Source: Edaphobacter bradus (GTDB taxonomy: Bacteria > Acidobacteriota > Terriglobia > Terriglobales > Acidobacteriaceae). From it: 64,000 nt of DNA. How positions within the stretch are numbered: position 1 is the first letter of the stretch; every line of letters starts with the position of its first letter. Under the pieces are notes generated by a model. That model did not search any database and was not told the DNA's origin. It was given only the letters and a program-made list of their open reading frames with translations. A program made the position numbers and the translations under genes. The stretch is taken from NCBI RefSeq assembly GCF_025685645.1, contig NZ_JAGSYF010000005.1, positions 1 through 64,000 of the forward strand. The letters run 5' to 3'. Shown one piece after another: positions 9,689-18,560 of the stretch.

Positions 9689-11123
9689 TAAAGTTCAGAA
9701 CAGATTGAGCTCAAGACCCGGGCGGATCCTTCTCCTGTCGGCCTCGATGCTCTCCGGCTGTGCCGTGGGCCCCAACTATCATCGCCCGGCTGTGCAGACG
9801 CCTCCGGCCTTCCATGGACCTGACCAATCGCAACAGTTACAACCACAATCCGCATCGTTCGCCGATCTGCCCTGGTGGCAGGTGTTCCACGATTTTCAAC
9901 TGCAGGAACTCATACGAACGGCGCTCAAACAGAACTATGATCTGCAACTGGCGGTCGAGCGGGTCAATGCCGCGAGAGCTCAAGTCGGCATCGTGCGCTC
10001 TAATGAGTTTCCGATGGTTTCACTTGACCCCACTTTCAGCGGCGGAAAGACCGACCAGAACATCAAGTCCAACATCTTTTCGCTCGCTGGCGATGTGGTA
10101 TTTCAAGTCGACTTATTCGGGCGCTATCGACGCGCGACCGAAGCGGCCCGGGCACAACTTCTGGGAACCCAGGACGCACAACAAACCGTAATCCTCACCC
10201 TTGTCAGCGATGTGGCGAGCGATTACTTTCTCCTTCGCGACCTCGACCTGCAACTTCAGATCACAAAAGAAACAGTGCGAACCCAGCAAGACTCTGTCAA
10301 CTTAACCCAGCTGCGCCTGCAGCACGGTGTAGCCACGACGCTGGACGTGCTTCAGGCCCGGCAAGTGCTCGACACCGCAAATGCCCAGATCCCAGATCTG
10401 GAGCGCCAAATCGGCCAGACCGAGGACGCCATCAACATTTTGCTGGGCAAGTATCCGGACAACGTTCCTCGCGGCCAGCCCCTTGGTATTGAAACTCCAG
10501 ACGGCTGGACGTGGAACGAAAGCCTTCCACCGCAGTTACCCGCTGGACTACCGTCTGAGCTGCTTGAGCGCAGGCCTGACATTCGGGAGGCAGAGCAGAA
10601 CCTGGTCGCTGCCAACGCAAACATCGGCGTCGCCAAAGCGATGTTTTTCCCGCAGATCTCGCTCCTCGGCTCCGGGGGCGCGGCATTCGGGCATAGCCAG
10701 TTTCCCGGATCGCATATCCCGGCCCCTCTCGGAGTTGGAACATACGCAGCAGCCGCATCGCAGCCAGTTTTTGAGGGCGGCGCACTGCGCAACAACCTGC
10801 GCTATGCCAAATCAGAAGAGCGTCAAGCTCTGATCGGCTACCAGCAGACGATTCAGCGGGCCTTCGGAGATGTCTCTGATTCTTTGATTGGCTATGACAA
10901 ATATCACTCCGTCCGCGAGCGCCAGGAACGGTCCGTGAAGGATCTACAGGAATCGGTCAACGTATCGCTCATGCGCTACAAGGGCGGAACCGCCACTTAT
11001 CTCTCGGTCCTTGATAGCCAACGATCTCTCTTTGCCGCCGAACTTACGTTGGCGCAGGCGCGAAACAACGAGTGCCAGAGCCTTGTCCAGCTCTATAAAG
11101 CACTGGGCGGCGGCTGGAAATAA
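9681..11123 (+). CDS. Outer-membrane efflux lipoprotein (OprM/NodT type)
   Basis: About 480 residues starting MLNKVQNRLSS. The start overlaps the RND gene end. The signal peptide ends in a lipobox (SASMLSGC), so it is a lipoprotein, and VGPNYHRP follows as in NodT-family channels. Two outer-membrane efflux repeats are visible, with features such as ELLERRPDIREAEQNLVAANANIG and SLLGSGGAAFG. It completes the tripartite pump with the two preceding genes. Confidence 0.93.
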   Translation: MLNKVQNRLSSRPGRILLLSASMLSGCAVGPNYHRPAVQTPPAFHGPDQSQQLQPQSASFADLPWWQVFHDFQLQELIRTALKQNYDLQLAVERVNAARAQVGIVRSNEFPMVSLDPTFSGGKTDQNIKSNIFSLAGDVVFQVDLFGRYRRATEAARAQLLGTQDAQQTVILTLVSDVASDYFLLRDLDLQLQITKETVRTQQDSVNLTQLRLQHGVATTLDVLQARQVLDTANAQIPDLERQIGQTEDAINILLGKYPDNVPRGQPLGIETPDGWTWNESLPPQLPAGLPSELLERRPDIREAEQNLVAANANIGVAKAMFFPQISLLGSGGAAFGHSQFPGSHIPAPLGVGTYAAAASQPVFEGGALRNNLRYAKSEERQALIGYQQTIQRAFGDVSDSLIGYDKYHSVRERQERSVKDLQESVNVSLMRYKGGTATYLSVLDSQRSLFAAELTLAQARNNECQSLVQLYKALGGGWK

Positions 11124-11152
11124 GCGGGAGAAATCAGCCCAGAAGGAATTCG

Positions 11153-11809
11153 ATGAGCACCCAGATCTTCAAACACTCCGTCGCGCAACACTCGCAAGTA
11201 TCTGATGAGCAGCTGCTTTCCAGAGCAAGATCTGGAGACCAAGGAGCATTTGGCGAATTGTGCTTGCGGTACACCGGAATGCTCAAACAGAGAATATTGA
11301 GGATCGTCCGCAATCGCGAAGACGCGGAGGATGTTCTTCAGGAGACTTTAATGCGGGCATACCGGCACTTGGATACCTTCAGAGGTACGTGCAGCGTCTC
11401 TACCTGGATGATGACGATCGGAATCAACACCTCTCTCATGGTTCTAAGAAAACGACGAAGCATGCCGGAGGTCATTTCGGAGCAAGTCTTTGAGGACTGG
11501 CAGAGATTTGAATCACCGGAGTTTCGAGATCCCGGGCTCAATCCTGAACAACGCTACATAGCAGACCAGACGATCGACAAGTTGCGCAGCATTATGCGCC
11601 GCCTCCCAGCACACATGCGCACCGTGATAGATCTCTATTGTGTGCACGAGCTTCGCCTCAAGGACGCCGCAGCAATCCTCGGTATTACTGAAGCGACCGC
11701 GAAATCCAGAGTTCTCCGAGGGCGGAATCGACTCCGTCGTTCACTAAGCACCAGACGAATCCCTGACCGCGCAACAGTTAGGCGTCGCGAGGACCATCCA
11801 CCGGTGTGA
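11153..11809 (+). CDS. ECF-type sigma-70 factor
   Basis: 218 residues. Region 2 is seen in EDAEDVLQETLMRAYRHLD followed by FRGTCSVSTWM. Region 4 is seen in DAAAILGITEATAKSRVLRG. There are no extra C-terminal domains. It lies only 29 bases after the efflux channel gene in the same direction, so it may be the last gene of that operon. No anti-sigma gene is adjacent, which is unusual for most ECF groups. The STAS-like protein at the operon head is not a classical partner of ECF factors. Confidence 0.9.
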   Translation: MSTQIFKHSVAQHSQVSDEQLLSRARSGDQGAFGELCLRYTGMLKQRILRIVRNREDAEDVLQETLMRAYRHLDTFRGTCSVSTWMMTIGINTSLMVLRKRRSMPEVISEQVFEDWQRFESPEFRDPGLNPEQRYIADQTIDKLRSIMRRLPAHMRTVIDLYCVHELRLKDAAAILGITEATAKSRVLRGRNRLRRSLSTRRIPDRATVRRREDHPPV

Positions 11810-11884
11810 AGCAACCACGCCCTCACAGATCGACAAGCCTGGATTTCAAACTACTCAAAAACAAATAGTAAAAAGGAGATTCAA

Positions 11885-12778
11885 ATGAACAGTTCAAGCA
11901 ACCTGCTCGTGTTGGGTGCAACCGGACAAGTAGGAAAACTCGTCGCCACCAATCTAAAAAGGAGTGAAGCATATTTTTCGGTAGGGTCGCGACGGAGAGC
12001 GAATCTGGAAGAGCTGGCAAACCAATTTGGATCATCGCGATTTATCGATCTCGATGATCCACGAACTTTCGATGAGGCATTAAAAAACGTCTCCAGCATT
12101 TTTCTAATAACTGGTTATACGGTTGACATGCTTGTGCAAAGTAAGACACTAATCGATGCGGCAAGACGTAACGGCGTGAAGCATATAGTGCACCTGGGCG
12201 TATTCAGCCGAGAGCATGACTCATACCAGATCGTTTTCTCCTGGCATCAGTTGATTGAAGCATATCTTCGCGATAGCGGCATAGCGTGGACGAATCTACA
12301 TCCGAATATGTTCATGCAGACTTTTCTCACCGGGTTGGTCGTCAAACCCGGTGTGTACAGCATGTTCACTTCGAAGCCGATTGAGTTTACCGCAGTGGAA
12401 GATGTAGCAGAAGCTGCAGCCGTAATTCTCATGGAAGGCCCGGAAAAACACGGTGGAAAGGACTACTGGTTTTCGGCGGACGCACTCGCTCCGGACCAAG
12501 TAGCTGAAACTCTCACTGCAGCTACCGGTCACAAGTTCACAGCAGACGTTCGTGACGTCGAAAGTTTCGCAAAAGAGGTGGGTGGGCCTGGTTCAACATA
12601 CGAGTCGGGGTACGCAAAGGGCGGACCCCAATTTTTCCGCGAGGTCGAACACGGAAGAATGGCCTACATTGGAACGGTAGTGGACGATACGAAGAAAATT
12701 CTAGGTCGCGAGCCATTGTTGCTGAGGGAATGGGCAAAAGTACACGCCAATGAGTTATTGGAGATTGCGGGTAGCTAA
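11885..12778 (+). CDS. NmrA-like NAD(P)-binding protein
   Basis: 297 residues, an atypical short-chain dehydrogenase. The dinucleotide motif LLVLGATGQVGKLVA is at the N-terminus. A typical central segment HIVHLGVFSREHDSYQIVF is followed by RDSGIAWTNLHPNMFMQT. There is no YxxxK catalytic pair, as in NmrA/HSCARG-type redox sensors and quinone reductases. An AAAGGAG site precedes the ATG. The 3' end is partly duplicated just downstream. Confidence 0.85.
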   Translation: MNSSSNLLVLGATGQVGKLVATNLKRSEAYFSVGSRRRANLEELANQFGSSRFIDLDDPRTFDEALKNVSSIFLITGYTVDMLVQSKTLIDAARRNGVKHIVHLGVFSREHDSYQIVFSWHQLIEAYLRDSGIAWTNLHPNMFMQTFLTGLVVKPGVYSMFTSKPIEFTAVEDVAEAAAVILMEGPEKHGGKDYWFSADALAPDQVAETLTAATGHKFTADVRDVESFAKEVGGPGSTYESGYAKGGPQFFREVEHGRMAYIGTVVDDTKKILGREPLLLREWAKVHANELLEIAGS

Positions 12779-12791
12779 AACTGTTGAACTA

Positions 12792-12840
12792 TTTCCATCT
12801 CAGTTGCAGATCTGCAGAAGGCCTGCAACTGAGTAGGAAA
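12792..12840. repeat. Inverted repeat after NmrA-like gene
   Basis: CTCAGTTGCAG (12799-12809) pairs perfectly with CTGCAACTGAG (12823-12833), and the outer TTTCC and GGAAA can extend the stem. It sits 20 bases after the stop codon and could act as a terminator or RNA-end hairpin. No T-run follows it on either strand. Confidence 0.5.
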
Positions 12841-12857
12841 TGGCACGCGACCAATAG

Positions 12858-12940
12858 AAAGAACTTCTAGGTTGCGAGCCATTGTTGCTATCGGATTGGG
12901 CAAACTACACGCCAATGAGTTGTTAGAGGCTCCTGTATGA
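12858..12940 (+). pseudogene. 3' remnant of a second NmrA-like gene copy
   Basis: The segment aligns closely with the last 85 bases of the preceding gene. The stretch GAGCCATTGTTGCT and the stretch CACGCCAATGAGTT are identical in both. The translation reads LLGCEPLLLSDWA, then a one-base deletion shifts the frame, then HANELLEAPV and a stop. It is the end of a paralogous copy left by a tandem duplication or recombination. It has no start and no function of its own, but it leads directly into the next gene's start. Confidence 0.75.
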
Positions 12941-13500
12941 ACGACATCGTCAGACCATTATCCCCGCGCATCCACCCCCTCCCCCCGGGGGAGCGCGATA
13001 CCGAGTCCCGCGTGCTTGTCGATAGCATCGGCTCCAGCGCCACTGGCAACACCTTTGACACGCTGGTACGGCATCCCAACCTCCTCCGCCAATGGATGCC
13101 CTTCACCGTCGCTCTGGCGGTCAACGGGGCTCTGCCGCCCCGTCTCCGCGAGCTCGCCATCCTCCGCACAGGCTGGCTCTGCCGCGCCGAGTACGAGTGG
13201 GGACAGCACGCCGTCCTCGCGCGCAAGGTGGGTGTCTCCGACGAGGAGATCGCCCGGGTCAAGAGCGGGCCCGAGGCGGAGGGTTGGACCGAGCTGGAGG
13301 CCGCAGTGCTCCGCGCTGCCGACGAGCTACACTCCGACGCCTGCATCACCGATGAAACCTGGGCGGTGCTCGCCGCACACCTCGACGAGCGCCAGCTCAT
13401 CGAGGTGCCCATGCTCGTCGGCCAGTACCACATCGTCTCCTTCACACTGAACACACTCGGCATACAGCGCGAGCCGGGCCTGGGCGGCTTCAATGGATGA
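12937..13500 (+). CDS. Carboxymuconolactone decarboxylase family protein
   Basis: 187 residues of the CMD/AhpD-like all-alpha fold. The core LPPRLRELAILRTGWLCRA followed by EYEWGQHAVLARKVGVSDEE is typical of the large group that carries E-x-x-x-H instead of the AhpD CxxC pair. A peroxidase role is therefore not supported, and the substrate is unknown. The start at 12937 (MNDIVRPLSP) overlaps the stop of the preceding pseudogene. Confidence 0.85.
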   Translation: MNDIVRPLSPRIHPLPPGERDTESRVLVDSIGSSATGNTFDTLVRHPNLLRQWMPFTVALAVNGALPPRLRELAILRTGWLCRAEYEWGQHAVLARKVGVSDEEIARVKSGPEAEGWTELEAAVLRAADELHSDACITDETWAVLAAHLDERQLIEVPMLVGQYHIVSFTLNTLGIQREPGLGGFNG

Positions 13501-13636
13501 AGCGGCCCGGCTCGAGTCTCATCTTGTTCGCGATTTGCATGCGGGCATCTACAACACACCTGGCTTTGAACACGCACTTCACAACGCTCGTCTCATCGAG
13601 GCTGTAAAGCGCGCTGGTGAACGAGGCGAGCCCTGA
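13493..13636 (+). pseudogene. Possible C-terminal remnant of Gfo/Idh/MocA oxidoreductase
   Basis: A 47-codon frame overlaps the end of the decarboxylase-family gene. The translation ends with TPGFEHALHNARLIEAVKRA and GERGEP. This resembles the extreme C-terminus of Gfo/Idh/MocA-type dehydrogenases, where a helix of the form FxDAxxxxRLIxAVxRSA is common. No N-terminal Rossmann part exists upstream. It could equally be a chance small frame. Confidence 0.3.
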
Positions 13637-14051
13637 CTTGACGGTGGTCATCGATCACATGGCCGATTGTCCCATCGATCGGCCGCACGAGCTTAAACAG
13701 GGAACTAGACTGCGAAGGTTCCAGTATGGGATCTGCTCTTCCACGGCCAAGATCGAGAACAGAACGTCACTAAATTCCTCATCGAATTAAGCGCCGTTAT
13801 TCGGTGTCCGATATAGTGTCCGTTCAATTTCCGATTACGTGCAAGCCCATGCAGATCGCTGCAGAACGCCAGAATCCGTAACCCACTCTAGATATGTGCG
13901 TTATCGCCTCTATGCGACCCGATGCTGGAGGATGCGAAATGGGTGAAATCACATTTCGAGTCAGGTGCATTCAACCGGGCTCTGCCACCTCTCCGTAACT
14001 TCAGTTTACCCTTGAATCAGCGCGGAAGCAAAGCGCTGGAGGAGGGTCGGA
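13637..14051. other. Intergenic before queG, no gene seen
   Basis: About 415 bases with stop codons in all frames at short intervals. A small inverted repeat (CGAAATG ... CATTTCG) lies near 13934-13958. A short direct repeat of gtgtccg lies near 13806-13822. I find no RNA gene, riboswitch or transposase remnant that I could defend. The queG promoter should lie in its last 100 bases. Confidence 0.4.
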
Positions 14052-15239
14052 TTGGCGGTGGAGTGGACTCCTGAGCTTGAGCAGTGGCTGCGTGAGCAGA
14101 CTGCCTTGGCGGGCTTTGACGCTGCCGGGGTCGCCCCGGTCGCGGCCCCGGAAAGCCCCTCCGAACGCCTCTCCGCGGAGCGCTTTGCTGACTGGGTTGA
14201 TGCTGGCCGTGCCGGCGAGATGGAGTACCTCAAGCGGCGCGACGAGCGCGGCGTCCTGCTTCGCAGCGGAGTGCAGGTTGCGATGCCCTGGGCGCGGTCG
14301 GTCGTCGTCTGTGCAGTGAACTACAACGCCGCAGCGCCGTTGTCGATCGACCCTGCGCTCCCCGGCACAGGCTGGATCGCCCGCTATGCATGGAGCGGCA
14401 AGCAGAGCAGCGAGCGGCGCGAGGGAGCAGCGGAAGAGAGTGCGTTCGCTCCCACCGACTACCACGACGAGTTGCTGGCCCGCCTTCGACAGATCGAGCA
14501 GGCGCTGCACGAGCGCTTCGGCTGCGAGACGCGTTGCTACGTCGACACCGGGCCGCTCGTCGAGCGCACTATCGCGGAACAAGCCGGCATCGGATGGATC
14601 GGCAAGAACACATGCGTCCTCACCCAGCAGCTCGGCTCGTGGCTGCTCCTGGCGGTCATCGTTACCTCGATGCCCGTCGCGGAGAGTGTGCCGCTGCAGA
14701 TTGCCGCCGACCGCTGCGGCTCCTGCACGCGCTGCATCGACGCCTGCCCCACCGGAGCCCTCGTCGCGCCGCGCGAGATGGACGCCTCTCGCTGCATCGC
14801 CTACCTCACCATCGAGAAGAAGGGCGCCATCCCCGAAGATCTCCGCGAGCCTATGGGCCGCCAGGTCTTCGGCTGCGACATCTGCCAGGATGTCTGCCCC
14901 TGGAACCGCAGCGCTCCGGTTACTCCGCGCGAGGGCATGCTGCCCCGGCCCGAACTCATGAACCCCGCTCTCGACTGGCTGGCCTCGCTCGACGAGCCCG
15001 CCTTCCGCCGTTGGTTCAAGGGCTCGCCGCTCGAGCGCACGCGCCGCAAGCGCCTTCACCGCAACGTCGCGATCGCCATGGGCAATAGCGGTGAGCAGGG
15101 CTTTCTACCGCAGTTAGACGAGTGGAGCGCCGCTGAAGACCCCATCCTCGCCGAGACGGCGCAATGGGCTGCCCGTCGGATTCGAAGCCGTGAGGAGGAT
15201 TGTCAACCTGCAGCTTTGGCATCATCTCCCAAGGCGTGA
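14052..15239 (+). CDS. queG: Epoxyqueuosine reductase QueG
   Basis: 395 residues. It performs the last step of queuosine synthesis in tRNA, reducing epoxyqueuosine with cobalamin and two [4Fe-4S] clusters. The substrate/cobalamin domain includes RDERGVLLRSGVQVAMPWAR and QAGIGWIGKNTCVL. The cluster motifs CGSCTRCIDACPTGAL and CDICQDVCPWN are both intact. A HEAT-like C-terminal tail follows. The start is TTG at 14052, supported by a GGAGGG site just upstream. Confidence 0.95.
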   Translation: MAVEWTPELEQWLREQTALAGFDAAGVAPVAAPESPSERLSAERFADWVDAGRAGEMEYLKRRDERGVLLRSGVQVAMPWARSVVVCAVNYNAAAPLSIDPALPGTGWIARYAWSGKQSSERREGAAEESAFAPTDYHDELLARLRQIEQALHERFGCETRCYVDTGPLVERTIAEQAGIGWIGKNTCVLTQQLGSWLLLAVIVTSMPVAESVPLQIAADRCGSCTRCIDACPTGALVAPREMDASRCIAYLTIEKKGAIPEDLREPMGRQVFGCDICQDVCPWNRSAPVTPREGMLPRPELMNPALDWLASLDEPAFRRWFKGSPLERTRRKRLHRNVAIAMGNSGEQGFLPQLDEWSAAEDPILAETAQWAARRIRSREEDCQPAALASSPKA

Positions 15240-15331
15240 AAGCCTGCCCTCGCTCTGCTAGCATCTCAGTAAGGTCGCGCGGTCCGGCGAGTCAGCCCGT
15301 CATCCCGTCATATCGTCGTGTTTTGTTTTCT

Positions 15332-16381
15332 ATGTTTTCTATCGTGCCCCCCAATCCATCCCCCATCCAGCCGGACGCCTCGCCGGTATCGCCGAAGCAG
15401 GTTGAATCGCCGGCCTCGACAGATCTTGCTGAGTCGCCTGGGTCCAAGACCCAGTCCACTAAGGCCCGGTCCGAGGGCGAGAAAGTAAAATCCAAGTCCA
15501 TTGCAGAGGTGAAGCCGGTCATCCGTGAGGCCGGCCTCGGAGTCCCGTTCGCCGAGATCATTCGTTATCTCGCGCGAACTGACGTCCACACCTACGCCTT
15601 CAGCGTTGCCGCCAATACCATCCTGTCGCTCTTTCCCTTCATCGTTCTCCTTTTAACTCTTACTCGTGCCGTCTTCCACTCCCGCGCCATGGAGCAGGTC
15701 GTCGCCGAAATGTTGAAGAGCTTCCTTCCCACGGGACAGGACTTCGTCCTGCGCAACATGCAGTTGCTCGCGCATCCCCGCAAGAGCACGCAGTTCTTCT
15801 CCCTCTTCATGCTCCTCGTCACCTCCACCGGAGTCTTTCTTCCGCTCGAGGTTGCGCTCAACAGTGTCTGGGGAGTTAAAAAGAACCGCAGTTATCTTCG
15901 CAATCAGGCCGTCTCGTTAGGTCTGGCCTTCGGCATGGGCGCGCTTGCCATGGCCTCAGTGGCCTTTACCTCCAGCGCGCGCGTTGTGCTCACCTGGGTC
16001 TTCTTTGGACACACGGAGAATATCTTCTTCGCGTTTGCGTCCTTCTGGTTCCTCCAGGTCTGCGCCGTCGCGGCCAGCATCCTTTTGTTCTTCTTTATCT
16101 ACTGGATTCTCCCTAACCGCAAGGTCCCTGCGCGCGCAGTGCTACCGACGGCCATCGTCGTCGGCCTGCTCTGGGAGTTGGCCAAGGTTCTCTACATCCA
16201 CGCGCTGCCGTTGCTCGACTTTCAGGGCGTCTACGGGCCGTTTTATATCTCAGTTGGATTAATGATGTGGGCGTTCCTCTCCGGCCTGCTACTGTTAGCG
16301 GGAGCCCACTTCTCGGCCACCCGCTACACCCTCAGGATGGCGCGGCAGTCCGAACTCGAGGAGAACCATGCAATCCGCTGA
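15332..16381 (+). CDS. YihY/BrkB-family inner membrane protein
   Basis: About 350 residues from MFSIVPPNPSP. Upstream in-frame codons overlap queG and lack family features. An 80-residue Pro/Ser/Lys-rich cytoplasmic N-terminus is followed by the YihY/virulence factor BrkB domain with about six membrane helices. Examples are LFPFIVLLLTLTRAVF and MLLVTSTGVFLPLEVALNSV. The family was once called RNase BN in error, and its function is unclear. Its last 14 bases overlap the following gene, suggesting co-translation. Confidence 0.85.
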   Translation: MFSIVPPNPSPIQPDASPVSPKQVESPASTDLAESPGSKTQSTKARSEGEKVKSKSIAEVKPVIREAGLGVPFAEIIRYLARTDVHTYAFSVAANTILSLFPFIVLLLTLTRAVFHSRAMEQVVAEMLKSFLPTGQDFVLRNMQLLAHPRKSTQFFSLFMLLVTSTGVFLPLEVALNSVWGVKKNRSYLRNQAVSLGLAFGMGALAMASVAFTSSARVVLTWVFFGHTENIFFAFASFWFLQVCAVAASILLFFFIYWILPNRKVPARAVLPTAIVVGLLWELAKVLYIHALPLLDFQGVYGPFYISVGLMMWAFLSGLLLLAGAHFSATRYTLRMARQSELEENHAIR

Positions 16382-18545
16382 GTCCCCAGTCCAGCGATGG
16401 CTGAAGCAATGGTCGCCCTCCGGCCTGGCCGGCGCGGCGCTGTGGCTCGCTGCGTGGTTCTGCCTGCTCTTCGCACTGCGTCGTTTGCCGGGCGCGATAG
16501 GAACATTCTTCAGCGTCATTCAGTTCTTCGTCGGCGTTGCGCTTGCAGTCGTCGCTATTCCTCTGCTCACGCGCATTGTGCGGCGTCGCATGCTCTGGAG
16601 CCTCCGCAACAAACTCGTCGTTACGTACCTGCTCATCGGGCTAGCTCCGGTGGTGCTGTTTGTGACGCTCGTGCTCGTCTCGGCTTACGTCGCTGCAGGT
16701 CAGTTTTCGATTCACCTGGTGGACTCCCGCGTTCAGGAGGAACTGGGCCAGCTCAGCAGCGATAACGCCCACCGCACCGAACGGATTGCTCTCATCCTTC
16801 AGCAGGGCATGCTGGTTCGGAATGCCCCCAACATGGACTGGACGGTCGGGCTCGACACGCCCAATCTCAAACTGCGCCGCGAAACGTCGGCTTATCTCAA
16901 CGGAGCGCCCGTCGACACAGGGAGCCACCGCGACAAGACCCCGCTCGGCCTGCCTCCGTGGGCCGCAGAGCTTGAGGGCGGGCATTTTCAAGGACTCGTC
17001 CTCGACGGCAGGGACCTATACCTGGTCGGGCTGAATCAGCAGCGGCTGAACGATGGTCGCGTGCTGAGCGTCGTCAGTAGCCTGCCCGTCGACAGCGCAA
17101 TGATGGATCTGCTTTCGAAGGGGCTCGGGCACGCCCAGCTCTTCGTCGAGCGCTTCGGCTCCAGCGCAACCCCCCAGATCCAGAAGAGTGCAGAACGGAA
17201 GATTGAGCAGAAGGCCCGCGAGGCGGCCCAGCGCGACGCTCCGCTCCCTCGTGAGCTGTCCGTCGGCGGCGGCTCACAGCCTCCCGGAGTCAATCTCGCC
17301 GACGTCCAGGTACACTTTCTCTCAACGCTCGGCATGATCGACTGGGAGACCGGCGAGCACGACAGCGTTCCCATCAAAGTCGATTCGCGTCCGTCCTTGC
17401 TCTACAACCAACTCTTCGGAGCTTCGCTGGGCGGGATCGTCACTAATGTCTACCGCGTCGGTCTGCTCATCCTCTGCATCCTCTTCGGCGTCATTGAGCT
17501 TCTGGCGCTGATCATGGCCATCCGGCTGAGCCGAACGATCACAGCCTCGGTCGCAGATCTCTATGAGGCCACGCAGAAGATCGATCGCGGCGAGCTCGAC
17601 CACCGTATCGGCGTCCAGCGCACGGACCAACTCGCCGAACTCAGCCGCTCCTTCAACACGATGACCGGCTCGCTCCAGCGCCTTCTCGTCGAGCAGAAGG
17701 AGAAAGAGCGGCTCCAGAACGAGATCTCCATCGCACAGGAGGTCCAGGCCAACCTCTTCCCACAGAGCATCACGAGTCTCGACACGCTGGAGCTGCACGG
17801 AGTCTGCCGCCCGGCGCGCTCCGTCAGCGGCGACTACTATGATTTCCTCGTCTTCTACGAGGAGGCGCGCAACGGCACGCCGCGCCGCGAGATCGGTCTC
17901 GGCATCGCCATCGGCGATATCAGCGGCAAGGGAATCTCCGCCGCCCTGCTCATGGCGACGCTGCACTCCGCCGTGCGCGCCTATCGCTTCGCCAGTGAAG
18001 AACTCGTCTACAGCGAGTCTGTCGTCGCTGGCCTGACGGCGAGCCGCGATGAGAACGGCCGCGACTGCGATGAACTCTTCCAGTCGCCGGGCCGCATTCT
18101 CTCGCTGCTCAACCGCCACCTGTACCGCAGCACCCAGCCCGAGAAGTACGCGACGCTCTTCCTGGCCCACTACAACGCAGCGAACGCTCAGCTCACGTAC
18201 TCCAACGCCGGGCAGCTTCCGCCGCTCGTGCTGGGCCGTGACGGAACCATCCGGCGGCTCGATCGCGGAGGCACGGTTGTAGGTCTCATCGACGGCATGC
18301 AGTACGACGAGGACACCTTCACGATGAAGTCCGGAGATATTCTCGTCGCCTACTCCGACGGCGTTACGGAACCAGAGAACGACTTTGGTGAGTTCGGCGA
18401 GGAGCGCCTTATGGAGGTCGTCCGCCGCTACCGCGAGCAGCCCCTCCACATCATCTCCGCCCAGGTCATGCAGGCCCTCGATGCGTGGATCGGAGCCGAC
18501 GAGCAGCCGGACGATATCACGCTCGTCCTTGCCCGCCAGGTTTAA
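16368..18545 (+). CDS. HAMP-SpoIIE serine phosphatase
   Basis: 725 residues. Membrane helices lie at about 20-75 and 85-110. An extracytoplasmic sensor region runs from about 115 to 355, with a third helix at about 362-385. A HAMP domain (ASVADLYEATQKIDRGELDH) is at about 385-440, then a short coiled coil. A PP2C-like SpoIIE/RsbU domain runs from about 475 to the end (SGDYYDFLVF, GDISGKGISAALLMATLHS, YSDGVTE). It would dephosphorylate an anti-sigma-factor antagonist, but no rsb partner genes are nearby. The metal-binding Asp residues look intact. Confidence 0.93.
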   Translation: MQSAESPVQRWLKQWSPSGLAGAALWLAAWFCLLFALRRLPGAIGTFFSVIQFFVGVALAVVAIPLLTRIVRRRMLWSLRNKLVVTYLLIGLAPVVLFVTLVLVSAYVAAGQFSIHLVDSRVQEELGQLSSDNAHRTERIALILQQGMLVRNAPNMDWTVGLDTPNLKLRRETSAYLNGAPVDTGSHRDKTPLGLPPWAAELEGGHFQGLVLDGRDLYLVGLNQQRLNDGRVLSVVSSLPVDSAMMDLLSKGLGHAQLFVERFGSSATPQIQKSAERKIEQKAREAAQRDAPLPRELSVGGGSQPPGVNLADVQVHFLSTLGMIDWETGEHDSVPIKVDSRPSLLYNQLFGASLGGIVTNVYRVGLLILCILFGVIELLALIMAIRLSRTITASVADLYEATQKIDRGELDHRIGVQRTDQLAELSRSFNTMTGSLQRLLVEQKEKERLQNEISIAQEVQANLFPQSITSLDTLELHGVCRPARSVSGDYYDFLVFYEEARNGTPRREIGLGIAIGDISGKGISAALLMATLHSAVRAYRFASEELVYSESVVAGLTASRDENGRDCDELFQSPGRILSLLNRHLYRSTQPEKYATLFLAHYNAANAQLTYSNAGQLPPLVLGRDGTIRRLDRGGTVVGLIDGMQYDEDTFTMKSGDILVAYSDGVTEPENDFGEFGEERLMEVVRRYREQPLHIISAQVMQALDAWIGADEQPDDITLVLARQV

Positions 18546-18560
18546 GCGCGTTGCAAACGA

